DNA from: Yponomeuta sedellus
Taxonomy: Eukaryota > Arthropoda > Insecta > Lepidoptera > Yponomeutidae
Direction: 5' to 3'
DNA: 64,000 nucleotides
Assembly: GCA_934045075.1 (NCBI GenBank)
Contig: OW203725.1
Coordinates: 25,211,714-25,275,713 of the forward strand
The notes under the pieces were generated by a model that searched no databases, had not been told where the DNA came from, and saw only the letters and a list, made by a program, of their open reading frames with translations. Position 1 is the stretch's first letter, and every line of letters begins with the position of its first letter. A program made the translations under genes and the position numbers. Of the stretch, positions 45,556-58,225 are shown one piece after another.

Positions 45556-46817
45556 AATACTTTGCTCGATAGAGCTGGTAAGATCTATCTACGGTAAGCA
45601 ACAGCAAGCGATTGGACAGATAAGCTATCATTATAGTTTGTAGGACCTCCAATAACTTTTGGACGTTCAGTGTTATGGTGATGATCTTTTACTTTGTCCT
45701 AAAATGTCAAACACAAGAGTACAGGTATTGAACATTGATAGTTTCTAACTGGAATTATTTGTTCGCTTGGTCCAGAGTTATCTGAGCAGGCAATCGCTGA
45801 GGCAATAAGGCGCACTTAATTGCCCAGGTCACGGCGTGTCGCGCGATGAAAGTGGTATAGAGCCGTATCTCGCGGTTGGGAACACTTGGCTCGGGCTAGT
45901 GAACCAGTTTGCGGGCAGCTGATACAGTTTAAGCAAATCGTTGTTGGAACTACGACGGTTTAAATCAGGGGATAATCCTACCAGTGGAACGGCCACTGCG
46001 AAACCCAGACGCACTGGCGGCCGAAGTTTTCTTGGAATCAGTTCCGCGAATAGGCGTCCGTAACAAGTGGTTGCGCTGCGAGGTTTCAACGACTCAAATC
46101 TTAAAGTTGCTAAAATATTCACAGGCTGACAGGCCTGGTATGACAGTTAACGACTTTTACACCACTAAAAAATGTGTGCGGTAGTATTTGCTATCCGTGG
46201 CGTGCCCAAGATTTGTTTGATATGTTTGTTGGAAAATAAAGTGAGTAAAATATCTAGAAAAATCATAGCCTTGACATAAAACCAACAGAAAGAATATAAT
46301 TACGGTCGATGTTTATCAAGTCTTTATGTGTTGTTGCACAAATATTAAGTTTGTAGTAGCGCTGAGCAACTGTATTTGCGCTCGAGATCCCAACTAAGGC
46401 CCGGTTACACAGTGCTAGCAAGCATGCGAGCTGGCCTAGTCTCACTACGTCTTCCGCAGCATACGAGTAACTGGCAGATGCAAGTCAATCATAGTTATTA
46501 AAATATGAAATCCCTCTGGGATCCAGGTGTGAGGTTATTTATGTATGAAATTGATTTTAACTTTGAGCAAGTCAGGCGTGGACAGTCGTAAACAGACACA
46601 TAGCACTAAAAACAAGTGAATTATGATATACATGAATACTCTAATTACTACATATCTGAGATAGGTAATTGCTTGGTTCCTGCCATTTACAAAAGCCTCC
46701 CCAGAGAAATTATGTAATAAAAGTTTCACAAAAAGACAAATTTAAACAATGCCTAAGCGTTAGCAACTTGTTCCCGGATTCACTTACATGATTAATAATA
46801 ATGTGTAGTGCTTACGA

Positions 46818-48038
46818 GGGCTGCTACTTATGTATGCGGAATAGAAAAAATAAACAAATCTATATGGCTAAATATGCTTTTATTGTTTTTCAAAGTATTC
46901 TCCACTATGATCGATGCACTTTTGCATTCGATGAAACCAATTTGTAAAACACTTTTTCCACTTTGATTGAGGTATCTCCAAAACGTGCTGTTTGAACGCA
47001 TCTACGGCATCTTCACGGGTCGAAAATCGTTGACCAAGTAATTTATTCTTTACATTTGGGAATAAATAGAAATCATTGGGAGCCAAATCAGGGCTGTACG
47101 GTGGATGACCCATCAATTAAATTTTTTGACCATCCAAAAATGTAGTTGTTTCCTGAGATGTATGACAGCTGGCATTGTCATGTTGAAGTATGATTCTGCG
47201 TCGCTGGTTGTTTTGGCGTATTTCTTCAAATACTTTAGGCAAACAAATGGTCGTGTACCACTCCGAATTAACCGTTCTGCGATTCTCCAGTGGTATTGTA
47301 GCCACATGGCCATTAATACCAAAAAAGCAGGCCACCATTTGCTTTACAGTGCTTTTTGCACGAGCCACTTTCGTAGGGTTCGGCTCATTTTGAAATACCC
47401 AAACTGTTGATTGTTGTTTAGTTTCGGGATCGTACGCGTAGATCCAGGATTCGTCACCTGTGTAGATATTATAAACAGATTTTGAGTCGCCTCCGTTGAA
47501 TTTTTTTAAGGTTTTCTTGCACCATTCGAAGCGAGCAATTTTTGATCCTGAGTTAAGTTGTGCGGGTTCCAACGCGAACAAATTTTTTTTACAGACAAAT
47601 GTTCATGTAATATCCTATGAATGCTCGTCATACATATGCCCAGAATAGCCTCTATCTCACGATACGTAACATGGCGGTCTTGCATTATTAGTTTTCGCAC
47701 AGCTTCAATATTTTGTGGCACAACCACCGATTTCGGGCGACCTTCTTTAACATCGTCCGTGAGCTTACTGCGCCCGCGATTAAACTCACTAAACCAGTGA
47801 TACACAGTCGTTTTTGATGAAGCTTCACCACCAAAAGTCGAAGTTAATTTATCTACACACTGTTGTTGCGTTAAACCACGTCAAAAATCGTAATAAATCA
47901 TAGCACGAATATTTTCACAAGTGAGTTCCATTTTTTCAGCGATATGACATTTTATATGACATAACGATATCCCATGGAGGTCAGACATTGCGTTTAAAAT
48001 TATTGGAATCCCAGATTCCGCATACATAGTAGCAGCCT
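46818..48038 (-). pseudogene. Mariner (mori-type) transposon, full length but inactivated
   Basis: Inverted ends GGCTGCTACTTATGTATGCG lie at both sides. The minus-strand transposase reads FSEFNRGRSKLTDDVKEGRP, YTGDESWIYAYDPETK, LQHDNASCHTSQETTT and PPYSPDLAPNDFYLFP. The three catalytic Asp positions are present with spacing close to the D34D of mariners. The reading frame is broken at least three times: a stop in the N-terminal region near 47,882, a frameshift near 47,525 and another near 47,117. Confidence 0.92.
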
Positions 48039-48657
48039 ATGTATGAAAAGTTTAGTTAAAAAAATGTTAGTTGTGTTGTGTAAGCATTGTTAACAAAAAC
48101 TTGCCGATAAACTGCCGATAAGCAGTTTGGCAAAAGGCGTGATTGTAGTTTCCATGTTTTCTTATAAATAATTGTGATACTTCTTCTCGCTTTTTCTTAG
48201 CCCATCACATGTGCACTATGAAACACCTTTGACTGCAATCACTCGGACTGTAAACTAGAGGATAATGTGACAGGGGCAGTATTTGTCTTGTTACAGCTGC
48301 AGCTCGTAATGTGTAACCAGTCCTTAAGAACAGAGGCAGTGTTTGCAGGGGCGCGGGTCGGAGCAGGGCAGTAATTATCGCGCGGCTGTGAGAAAGTACG
48401 AGCCAAGATAAATGCAGGGCAGCGCTTTGCGAACAAGTTGCTGGGCGCAGACTGGGATAGATAACTGCTGGCTAACATGTGCTGGGGTCAGTGGAGCAGA
48501 CGGTTTAGCATGCCCGCAAAACACTACACAAATTTGCACCAGCTCAAGTGTGCTAATTCATGAACGCTTTCCCACGTTTGTCCATTACAAGCTTTGATTC
48601 ATAAAATCAATATTGAAGGTATACAATTTACGCTGCTTTTGTATGTCGAGTTTATAG

Positions 48658-48935
48658 TACTGGAACGTTTTATATAATTTTATAATTAATAAATAAACTC
48701 TGGAACGACTTTAGGTGTGGTTTTATTTGTAGAATTGTAGTAATATTAACAGAAAACTGGATAAAAACGGATAAACGGAGAAGCAGGTAAAAAGTCAGAT
48801 CTGGTCAAAGCGTAAAGTAGTAGTGTGAAAAATGAGGGAAATCGAAGAATGTGTGACGTACATAATTTAAATATTTGAAAATGATAGATGGAAAAAGAAA
48901 TAAAAATGGTGTAAAGAGGTTTGCACCGTTACAGT
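48658..48935. repeat. Dispersed element, uninterrupted copy
   Basis: It holds both halves of the element at 8,832-9,540 without the SINE: ATAACTTTTATAATT-like start, CTGGAACGACTTTAGGTGTG, then ACTGGATAAAAACGGATAAA and GAAATCGAAGAATGTGTGAC. A third copy is at 12,525-13,020. Confidence 0.75.
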
Positions 48936-48984
48936 ACTAAGAACTAGGCAGCGAATAACAACCACTCTGATTATTTATGTAATA

Positions 48985-49345
48985 TGTATTCTTTACGCTC
49001 GTGGCCTAGTCGAACCGGGCGATTGGAATCAATCACTTAAGTTATGCAACCAACAGGCGCGGTCAGGTGCAGGATGTGTGACCGTCCCGTGACTACCGCT
49101 AGTGGCGTTTTTCGGAGCGCTTCCGTGCTTCGCAAGGCACGTTAAGCCGTTGGTGCCGGCTGTCATGTAATGGCAGTCGTTAAGCCATGTCCGAAGCCCT
49201 CTGGGCGGCTTGATAATTTCTGACAGGAAGGCCGGCCACTGCCTTACAATCCTCCACCAACCCGGACTTGGCCCCCGGTGGAGTATGGCCTAACCTTCCT
49301 GCGATGCAGGAAGAGACCCGTGCCCCAGCAGTGGGGACAAGTGAT
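48985..49345 (-). repeat. CCACCACGGGG-family repeat, inverted copy
   Basis: The minus strand runs from CCCCACTGCTGGGGCACGGG to the ATTGATTCCAATCGCCCGG end. One of the more complete copies. Confidence 0.75.
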
Positions 49346-50134
49346 TCTTCAAGACATAGTCTAAGATATTTAATTATAGGGTTGCACTAGTAACAAGATT
49401 CGTATAAAATGATTCTGTGGTACAAAGTTCGCTGGGACAGCTAGTTCACATGTAAAGCAGTCCCAAATGTAGACTACGATTATTGTGGATGTTGCTGCAA
49501 TCTCTTTAATATCCAATAGCATCTTCCCTGTCGACAAGCAACAGCACTCCGATAGGCGAAGTCCGCGCTATCGGGCGTCACGTCGCAGCCAATGACACGC
49601 GGTAAGTGGCCGGGCCGGTCGCGCCGCTGATATGGACCGAACTACGAGATTACACTTTATGGCCGATAGCGGCCTCCTGTGCCTAATTGGCGACGACTGT
49701 TTGCACAGGTCTTCGCGATGATTTAATGTCGTTAAACCACAATCACATATAAGAGACTTCGGAGTCACTTACAATTGGATTCGTTGAAAGCAAAGGTGTG
49801 CTGCTGCCGCAATAGACATCAAGGCGTTAATCATGGTCTGACATGATAATCGATAGATTGAAGTGCTTAGATCTGTCAGATTACACCATCGGCCCTGTCA
49901 TAACATGAGTTCTGACAGGGCCGATGATGGTGCAATCACCGTACCTCTGCCACCGTACGCCACGAGACTCACGACTACTCATGACTTGAGTATACGCCAC
50001 GGGTTTGACAAACGACGGGTTCTCGCCCGGAAGCGCATGGTCGAATATACTTAACCACAATCAGTCCTATTTCAATTTGATTAAAAGCGACTTCTTGAAG
50101 TAGTATTTTCTTAATGATTCGCGATACTCACAAA

Positions 50135-50300
50135 TAGTTATATATTAAACGGGTCAAATCGCGATTATTTATTAGGTAAAACGTAATTGTCTTATTTGCC
50201 GACGTTTCAGCAGCGTTACGGTGGTCTCGGGTAGGCTAGATAAGGTAATTACGTTTTACCTAATAAATAATCGCGATTTGACCCTTTTAATATATAACTA
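50135..50300. mobile_element. Foldback MITE with 54-bp arms
   Basis: TTATATATTAAACGGGTCAA through ATTTATTAGGTAAAACGTAA (50,135-50,189) is mirrored at 50,247-50,300 with a loop of about 57 bp containing GCCGACGTTTCAGCAGCG. The arms differ at one or two bases. Confidence 0.8.
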
Positions 50301-51543
50301 TACTTGAAGTAGTCTTTGACAATGGTGTTTATTCGATAAGCTTACCAAAAATATACTTTGCGCTCTTTTGGGGAGAGCATGTTACAAGTGCGTGAAGCCT
50401 TTTATTGTTCGAAGTTTTTATAAATATTTCAGTCATCTTCTAAAATAGAGTCTATATCCTTGTTACTGAACGATCAGAATTAAAACAAAAAAACCTAAAA
50501 TTTTAATGTATTTTATTATTTCTAAATTTTTTTTGAGAGTCCTCGACTTTTTATTCATAGTATTTGTATAGGGTTCTTTTTACCGCTTTACGGCATATAT
50601 ACAACTACACACTAATCATAATAGAGCTAACCAACATATCGCCACTTCATGTTTTCATGCAGAAACGCGTCGAGTCCTTGAGACAACAACGAATTGAAAT
50701 AAAAACATCAGCCCGTCAGTAATATGGATTGGTACAAGTTACTTTTAGAGAATTAGACCCCAAGGTCCGAGTCAGCGTCAAGCTGTCAGCCAATGAGCTA
50801 TTACGTCTTCGTAGCGAACAGGAATGCAGTAACCAGAGTCGTGACCGGAAGCAAGCAGGCACAGTGCTCCTGATTCAACGCTGGCTTTAATAGGGGGAGG
50901 GAGTGAAAATCATGTCTAGAAAACAAAAAACCATGAAGATTAGTAAAATTATTATTAACTTTAAACATATAAAATAACTCCAAAAAAACTCACGGAAACG
51001 TGAGATTTTGTACACACACGCTGGCAGAAAACGTTTTTATTATGAAGACGAAGTTTAAGAAGTCCGAGGCGAAATTATAAAGCGTAGTAGTGTAGTAGAT
51101 GTAGAAAAAAATAATGGAGATTCAACACGTCAATCTCAGCAAAAATCTTAGTTGTAGTTAAAGAGAATAAATAGTTTGATGTAAATAATTTCGAAAGTAT
51201 AAATTAATTGAGGACGATTAGATCGTAAAACGCAATACGTAAACCAATACCTCCAAAGAATCTTCTAAGAAATATCATAACGGCAATCGATCAAAGTATC
51301 TCATAATAACTAAGGAATCCGATTGAAGTCGCAAGTAGTTAAAAAATACTTGAAACTCTGCAGTTCGTTATAAGCTGGCAAATATTGAAACTTTTTTTGC
51401 TTGTTTTCCTGGCGTCTACTGCTTACTAAGCCTTTCTGCGTAGATTTGACACTGCAGCATAGACATGCGTGTGAGCCACCTCTGAATTCATTATTTTACG
51501 TCGTAACGGAGTGATAAATCGAAATAAGAAGAGCGCAATCGCG

Positions 51544-51557
51544 GTCGTCATGGCAAC
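51544..51557. promoter_or_regulatory. X-box-like RFX motif in a GC-rich patch (candidate only)
   Basis: GTCGTCATGGCAAC fits the published X-box form RYYNYY-N(1-3)-RRNRAC at every defined position. It sits in the GC-rich patch 51,535-51,625, within otherwise AT-rich intron. Motif matches of this length arise by chance, so the call is weak. Confidence 0.25.
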
Positions 51558-52504
51558 GGCGGAGCGCACGCGCCGATGGTATCGGCGGATTCCGTGCGCG
51601 GCGCATGAATGGGAGCCATTGTGCGCACAACAACGTTCAGTATGAGTTCTCTATTTTATGGCTAGTGCAATAGGCAGCGGCATGAATATGCAGTAGGCAT
51701 ATCTCTTGATAAATTAAGTTACGTGGATCGTTGGAGGCATGCGTTTCTGGGCTGGGAAATTATTAGCGTTCTCTTGACGATGCCTGAAATTTCTAAACTA
51801 AACGCACTTGTTAGGGCAAGCCTGGGGGTTTTTCTAAAAAAATATTAATGTCGATGCCCAATGTAATAAGGCCAGTACTTGGTCCTTAAACATCAATTAG
51901 TGATTCTGTTGCGAGGAAGTAGATTTAACCTTACCAGCTGTACCTGAAATACCCAGACCTCTATTTCAGTTTTCTTTCTCTACAACATTATTCTATTAAT
52001 TAGCACGGAGGAATATAAAAAAAAAACCGTTATCAAATTAAAGCTGTGCGCTTACTAGCGAACAGCTTTTCTATTTTTATTATAGATAATTTTATAGCCA
52101 TATAACTTGTTATTGGCTCTTGAGTCTGCTACCTACCATGTCACAGCACATGTCATATCTTAGTTAAAGATCAGATTAGGTATATGAGTTTAGAAAACTG
52201 AATGAAGGTGTTTTTGTCCGTCTGTTCAATCGTCTTGGTGGGTCGGGCCTCAAGCTAGCACCTCATGCCGGTTCTTAATTCGCAAGTTGGCTAGCTTTAA
52301 ATCCGTATTGTCATTTGGGGGTAATGGCGCATGTCTAATAAGAATCTTGGCGTTTTTGCGCCACGTAGAGGCGTGAAACGATCTGCCGCAGAAACCATTC
52401 GCTCGAACGTTGTCAACTAGTGTTAATACTTTTAAGAGTGATTTATGAACCTGAGTTAAAGCACAAGTACTTGCGCAACCAAAATTACAATAAAAAAACA
52501 TATT

Positions 52505-52625
52505 TTTCGTCTGACAGTAGGGCCCGCCACTGTCTTACAAACTCTGACTTGGCCCCATTGGTGGAGTTTGGCCTAACCTGCCTGCAATGCAGGATGAGAT
52601 CCGGTGCCCCAGCAGTGGGAACTTA
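52505..52625 (-). repeat. Partial CCACCACGGGG-family repeat, inverted
   Basis: The minus strand has CCCACTGCTGGGGCACCGG, a TAGGCCAAACTCCACCAATG stretch and GACAGTGGCGGGCCCTACTG. Confidence 0.65.
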
Positions 52626-52674
52626 CAAAATTAAATGATATCATCATATTCCGGAAGTTATACATCCACAAAAA

Positions 52675-53200
52675 ACCGGCCAAGTGCGAGTCAGACTCGC
52701 GCACCGAGGGTTTCGTACAAACCTGTATTATAGACCTGAGTATTTGGTATGAATTTCAATTTAATACCTCTACGCGTTTATGAGGAAATGGGTAGTAAGT
52801 TTAAAATTATTAAAAAAAAATATATTATGAGATGTAACTAAAAATTTATGGTTTTCGTAATTTTTCCTTTATCTATGCTATAAGACGTTGCTTCGTACCA
52901 AATTTCAAGATTCTGAGTTCACGGGAAGCACCCTGTAGGTTTTGATTCCCTTGCAAGTGTCGAAAATTTGCGGCATAAACGGCTGTATCTTTTGATTGCG
53001 TTGGCTTAGAAGTTTGATTTTTTCACAGCTTCAAGGGACAGTAGACCTGAGTAATTGATATAAATTTCAGCTTCATACCTCCACGCGTTCCTGAGAAAAA
53101 GGGTCTTGACAGACGGACGGACGGACGGACAGACGGACAACAAAGTGATCCTATAAGGGTTCCGTTTTTTCCTTTTGAGGTACGGAACCCTAAAAACTAA
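52675..53200 (+). repeat. LINE 3' untranslated-type repeat
   Basis: It begins GGCCAAGTGCGAGTCAGACT and ends CCTTTTGAGGTACGGAACCC, with a GACGGACGGACGGACAGACG run between. This is a very widespread moth/butterfly repeat end. Related pieces are at 35,455-35,500 and 36,740-36,880. Confidence 0.7.
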
Positions 53201-53387
53201 AATAACACTTGAAAATATAAAAATATCCTCGTAAGGAAGGTAGGAGTTGGACACTAAGGCCTATAAGGTGTAACAAAATTCTTGTATCTATCCGAAAATG
53301 GGCAGTCCTACACGTCAATAGGAACAACTTTTACTTTGGGACAACTTTAAAATAGCTAAATAACGTTTAAAACAAACAAACATACAT

Positions 53388-53555
53388 ACATAACCTCACG
53401 CCTGTATCCCAGAGGGGTAGGCAGAGTCTAGATCGTGTCTGTCAAGATCGTGGCAAGTACTGTCACTTGCCACGATCTTGACAGACCTTCGTTTCATCCA
53501 CGTTCATAAGCCGTTGCATGCACGCATGCCGGTTCCGGGTACTTTTTATCTTCCC
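53388..53555. repeat. CGTATCCCAGAGG-family repeat with an internal inverted segment
   Basis: CTCACGCCTGTATCCCAGAG and CGTTGCATGCACGCATG match 1,625-1,768. Inside, TGTCAAGATCGTGGCAAGTA is followed by its inverse, making a hairpin absent from the other copies. Confidence 0.7.
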
Positions 53556-55540
53556 CTTTTCTAATACCTCTAATTCTAAACGAATAAAGCTAACATTACA
53601 GCGGATCCCTATTGCGTTAACAAGTTCTAGAATTATGTACATATATAAATTGTTCATATGGATGAGTAGAAGCACTCAGTTTCGATAGCATATGAGCATT
53701 TTATTACACCCTCAAACCAACCCCTGTACGCTTGCGCCCCCAAATGTCCGAAGGCCTGTGGCGAGCTCCACGGACAAATCCAAAAGAGACACTTACGCAC
53801 GACAGCTCATGTAAACGCACGACTGTTTTGTAAAATGCGTCTTTGCCCACGGATCAAGCGCAAGCGAGGTGCAACCTCTGGGCCCGGGCGGCTTCTCTGC
53901 CTACCCTATTTGTGCCGATACTTGGAACCTGAAAATCCCTGAAGCAGCCACGAACTCGTGTTGGCCAATGTAATGATTGCATGTCTAGGTGGGGTTCGCG
54001 GACGCCGACAGCGATTATTTTAACTGTTAGTGCGATACATCTTCTCAAACGATGGACATTTTCAACGTACCCTGCATCCCATAATACCTGCTTTCAAGAG
54101 GACCTAACGCTTGCGTGTGATGACGTAGTCAACTTCGCTAAGTTCTAGGCTGAATCTGTTTAAAAAGTCTTTTGATAAAAATTGTTTTGCCATCGACAAA
54201 CTTAGAAGAATATTACAGCTGTATATCGAGCTAACAAAATGCAGCTAACCTGGTAGGTACTTCTAAGTTTTCCCGCCACTCTGTTGAGTGGTTGTTCTGT
54301 CTTTTAACAACTACAGTTTGTGGCTCATTACCCGCTAAACAGTGTTTTTTGTTACATTTTTTATAGCCTCATTTAAGTTTTATCGTCCAACAGATTACCT
54401 CCTTAATTTGTATATCCCTGCAAAGCGCAATAACGTCTTTATATAAAGAGGAGCTTAGTAAAAATATGTAAGCCAATTTGCTAAAGAAATATATAATATG
54501 TAAATACATATTTTTTGTGAGCTTATTTTAATGACTATGAATGATGTCATCAAAAAGATAAAACGCTTCATAATCTTCTCCAAAAGTTTCCCATAAACCT
54601 ATGCTGACGTCACACCTAAAGATAGAAGTCTCGGCTACACCAAATGAACCAATGAACAAACCAGTAAAGCATCTACATAATTCCCAAAGTAACATAAAAT
54701 GAATGAACGTCTAGTAGCGCGTACGGGTCTGAGTCCTGTACGTTAGTAACGTGGGCAGGAACATCCGACATCCAAGATATTCCACACTTAATGACGTCAC
54801 CGCCAGACATTTCCTACGTCGAATTAGCGATTCAGCAAAACCGGAAACTGCCTGTCTAATATTGAAGCGAATACTTAATTGTGCAGTATTGTATGAATGG
54901 GCGTCTAGCGCAGCGCCCACAGGGTCTAGGCCAGTGCGTGGGCGCGCCTACGCCGTGCCAGGTGACGGCCAGTTATAACTTACCGCCCCGTTTACTTGAA
55001 CGATGACTCGAACTCATATTTTGCTCATGGTATACTTTATTGAGAACAATAAATGGGATCGACTGAGTTGGAATGCCCGGTGAGTATGTTTATGGTCTCT
55101 CAAAGCGAAAGACTTCGTCTACTCACTACTCCGCAGACTTCTATTCAAGACAACCACGGCAGAGTTTTATAAAAGTACAATTTGAAGTTTATTTATCATG
55201 ACAATTTATTTATTTATTTATTTTTTTATTTATTTATTCATAAGAAATAGACATACATGATAAGGTACTTATTCTACTTAAACTAGTGGTTCAATTTATT
55301 ATGATCTTTTTGTACTTACGATGGCAACTGTACTAGTTCTTTATTAGAACTGTATTACAGTCACCAACGCCACTTCCCGAAATGGTATTGTAAGTTGGTT
55401 CTAGAGTACCTAAATAGATAAGACCAGAATTTTTAATACGGGACACAATAATTACTATTATTTATATTACTTCAATTAAAGACGTTAATAGACTTATGAT
55501 TAAAAAATAAGGAGGGATATGGTGTGTGTAAGTGAGAGTA

Positions 55541-55762
55541 TTTGTATGTATGTATGTATGTATGTATGTATGTATGTATGTATGTATGTATGTATGTATG
55601 TATGTATGTATGTATGTATGTATGTATGTATGTATGTATGTATGTATGTATGTATGTATGTATGTATGTATGTATGTATGTATGTATGTATGTATGTATG
55701 TATGTATGTATGTATGTATGTATGTATGTATGTATGTGTGTGTGTGTGTGTGTGTGTGTCTG
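55541..55762. repeat. (TATG)n microsatellite, about 49 copies, grading into (TG)n
   Basis: An uninterrupted TATG tract runs from about 55,543 to 55,737, followed by about 11 TG units. All the MYVCMYVC-type open frames here are products of the repeat. It lies about 100-300 bp beyond the 3' side of the LINE at 55.9-59.3 kb. Confidence 0.97.
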
Positions 55763-56114
55763 AGAGAGGGTGAGTGTGTGTGTGTGTGTATGTATGTGAT
55801 GTGAATTGTTGTTGTTATTTACCTCTATTTTAAAGATGCATTTCATGAAATTGCCAATACTCGTCGTGTCTGGATCAGATCATTTGGTGATGGTTATAAG
55901 TTTTTCAGTTTCTGTATAGCTTAAGTTTAGTAGCCAGGCTTGAACAATCACTTTACATTTTCTTGTAGTAAGAGGATAGATAAGCTTTTCTCTATTTACT
56001 ATGTTGTACAGACGAGGACTTATTACGATATTATGCCTGCTTGCAAAAACAGTTCTATGTACGATGGTATTGCATACAAGATCACTTCGTCTTTTTATTT
56101 CGTAGATATTTGGA

Positions 56115-57734
56115 TTAAAGAAAAGCGTGGCGTGTTTTCTCAGCACAGTTTGTAGAACAAAAAGTTGGCGTACCGTCAGAACTTGAACATTCTGGTATAA
56201 TAAAGTGGTAGGATATCTGAGAGGGTCTTTTGGTAAGAACTTTAAGGACAGCTCTTTGAGCTTTTTCCAAACGTAAGAGATATATGGTGAAAGTACCTCC
56301 CCAAACTGTTATACAGTAGCTAATAATAGACAGCGCCAATGCAAAATAGACAGTTTTCAGGGTATGGAAAGAAGCAACTGACCTTAGCTGCTTAAATACA
56401 TAGCATAGTTTCCTAACGCGTGTTACAAGTGTATCTAGATGCTTGTTCCAGGTCAGTGTATTGTCTATTTGCACACCAAGGTACCTCAGGTGATCAGTTC
56501 TGGTTAGTTGGAGACAAGAGCACTTTGAAACCTCCGAGCAGGTGTGGGCTCTTATTGTGATATTTTTCGGTTGGGATACTTTTTGGATAGTGAATGTAAT
56601 AAATTTTGATTTAGGTATGTTAAGCGTGAGGAGATTGTGTGAGAACCAAGTCATTGTCTGTTCTAGGGTCACTTCTGCACTGTATTGTACCTCCTCCCAA
56701 CTCCTGCCATCCACTAGTAATACTGTATCGTCAGCATATGTGATGATTTTGCAATTTGGGAGTGTCAGTCGACAAAGATCATGTATGTATAGGAGAAAAA
56801 GTGTTGGGCCAAGAACACTGCTCTGTGGGACGCCAAACGAAATCGCTTGCTCGTTACTGATAGAATCTTCAATTTTGACACATTGTGTCCGATTTGTAAG
56901 ATAGTCTCTGAAGATATCTAGTGCGGTTCCTCTAATCCCAGCAAGTTCTAGCTTATGCAGGAGGATGGGTACAGAGACAGTGTCAAAAGCCTTGGAGAGA
57001 TCAAGAAAAATGCCAATTGACTTCTTTTTACTGTCAAGCTGATCAACTATTGTGTTGACTAGGTCATTTACGGCATCCTCCGTTGACACTCCCTTTCGAA
57101 ACCCGTACTGATTGTCTGCTATAATTTTTACAGATTCTAAATAGTTCACTAATCTTTTGTTGAGTAACTTCTCAATTATTTTTGACAAAATAGTCAATAC
57201 GGATATGGGCCTATAGTTGTTGACACTGCCTCTGTCACCGTCATTGTAGATTGGATGGACACTAGCCCTTTTAAAAACAGATGGGAAAGTACCAGTTCTA
57301 ATGCATAGGTTGCAAATGTAAGTGAATGGTGGGATTATTAGACGTCGGGCTGCTTTTACTATGCTTGCTGAGATTCCGTCCCAGCCAGAAGCACAGTCAT
57401 TTCGGAGATCTAGGATGTATTTTTCAATTTCAGCTTCATCAGTTTCAAACAATGCCATTGAATTGTTATGACTGCTCATCATCTTAGGGGCTATCTGTGC
57501 TGGAGGTAGCGGCTTTATTTTCTCTGCAAGAGTTTTCCCTATGTTGGCAAAGAAACTGTTTACATCATCAATTGCTGATTGTTTATCAGCTTTGATCGTC
57601 AGAAGTTCAGTAGCCGAGCATGTTGGTTTGTGAAGATTAGCTACGCGCTTTAGAACGTTCCAGATGGCTTTAGGGTTGTTTTTTGCTTTTTCTAACTCAT
57701 TCTTTTTTTGATTTTTTTTAACAAAGTGTTGCAA
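56115..57734 (-). pseudogene. LINE ORF2, reverse transcriptase part
   Basis: An open frame of 539 codons. Seen in order: CASGWDGISASIVKAAR, VNNYRPISVLTILSKIIEKL, QYGFRKGVSTEDAV, GIFLDLSKAFDTV (first catalytic Asp), SFGVPQSSVLGPTLFLLYI, ITYADDTVLL (YADD centre) and LRYLGVQIDNTLTWNKHL. The RT core itself looks intact; the damage is upstream. Confidence 0.92.
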
Positions 57735-58225
57735 AAGTTGCGGTATCTACAGTAGGTAATTTGATAAATAGAGCCATCAGGAGACTTCTTAGCTTTTCTA
57801 TGTAGCTTATCACGGTTCCGTATGCAACGCAATAGTCCGTCTGTTATCCAAGGCTTTAGCTTCCTTTTCTTGTGCGGGATGCTAACTATACTAGTATGAG
57901 TTTTTATTATTTCAGAGATGGAGGATACAAGGAGCTCTGCAGCTTCACAAGGATCGGGGCATTTTTTTATTTCAAAAAAGAGCTCACTTTTGCTCTCGAT
58001 CTCTGCGATAACCGCAGTATGGTCAATTTTATTGTATGTTGCTTTGGGTTTCGGATAATCTTTTTTTAGTCTAGTGGAGAATAATATAGGTGAATGGTCA
58101 GTTGGACTCGTATTAAGGACTAGAGTTGTGGTTTCAAATGTTGTTTTCAGCATGACATGGTCTGCAGTTTTTTTCACGGGTTGGAAATGTATGTGCTGGT
58201 AATAAACCAAGGGATGCTGTGGCAT
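57692..58225 (-). pseudogene. LINE ORF2, end of endonuclease and linker (frame +1 to neighbours)
   Basis: It includes PTDHSPILFST, the terminal SDH-type endonuclease motif, then a basic linker, KKRKLKPWITDGLLRCIRNR. It overlaps its neighbours at both ends, showing two single-base indels rather than separate genes. Confidence 0.82.

Noticed and set aside
45829..46184. Overlapping open frames of 97 and 66 codons on opposite strands
   Set aside because: No family resemblance and no supporting signals; left unannotated.
49568..49768. Candidate upstream laminin exon in a GC-rich patch
   Set aside because: The minus-strand frame has cysteines but not LE spacing, and borders do not fit a splice phase.
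55472..55846. Open frames encoding (MYVC)n or (IHTY)n repeats
   Set aside because: They are translations of the TATG microsatellite and have no coding support.
56542..56904. Plus-strand open frame of 120 codons
   Set aside because: It lies antisense to the LINE reverse transcriptase, whose motifs are clear on the other strand.
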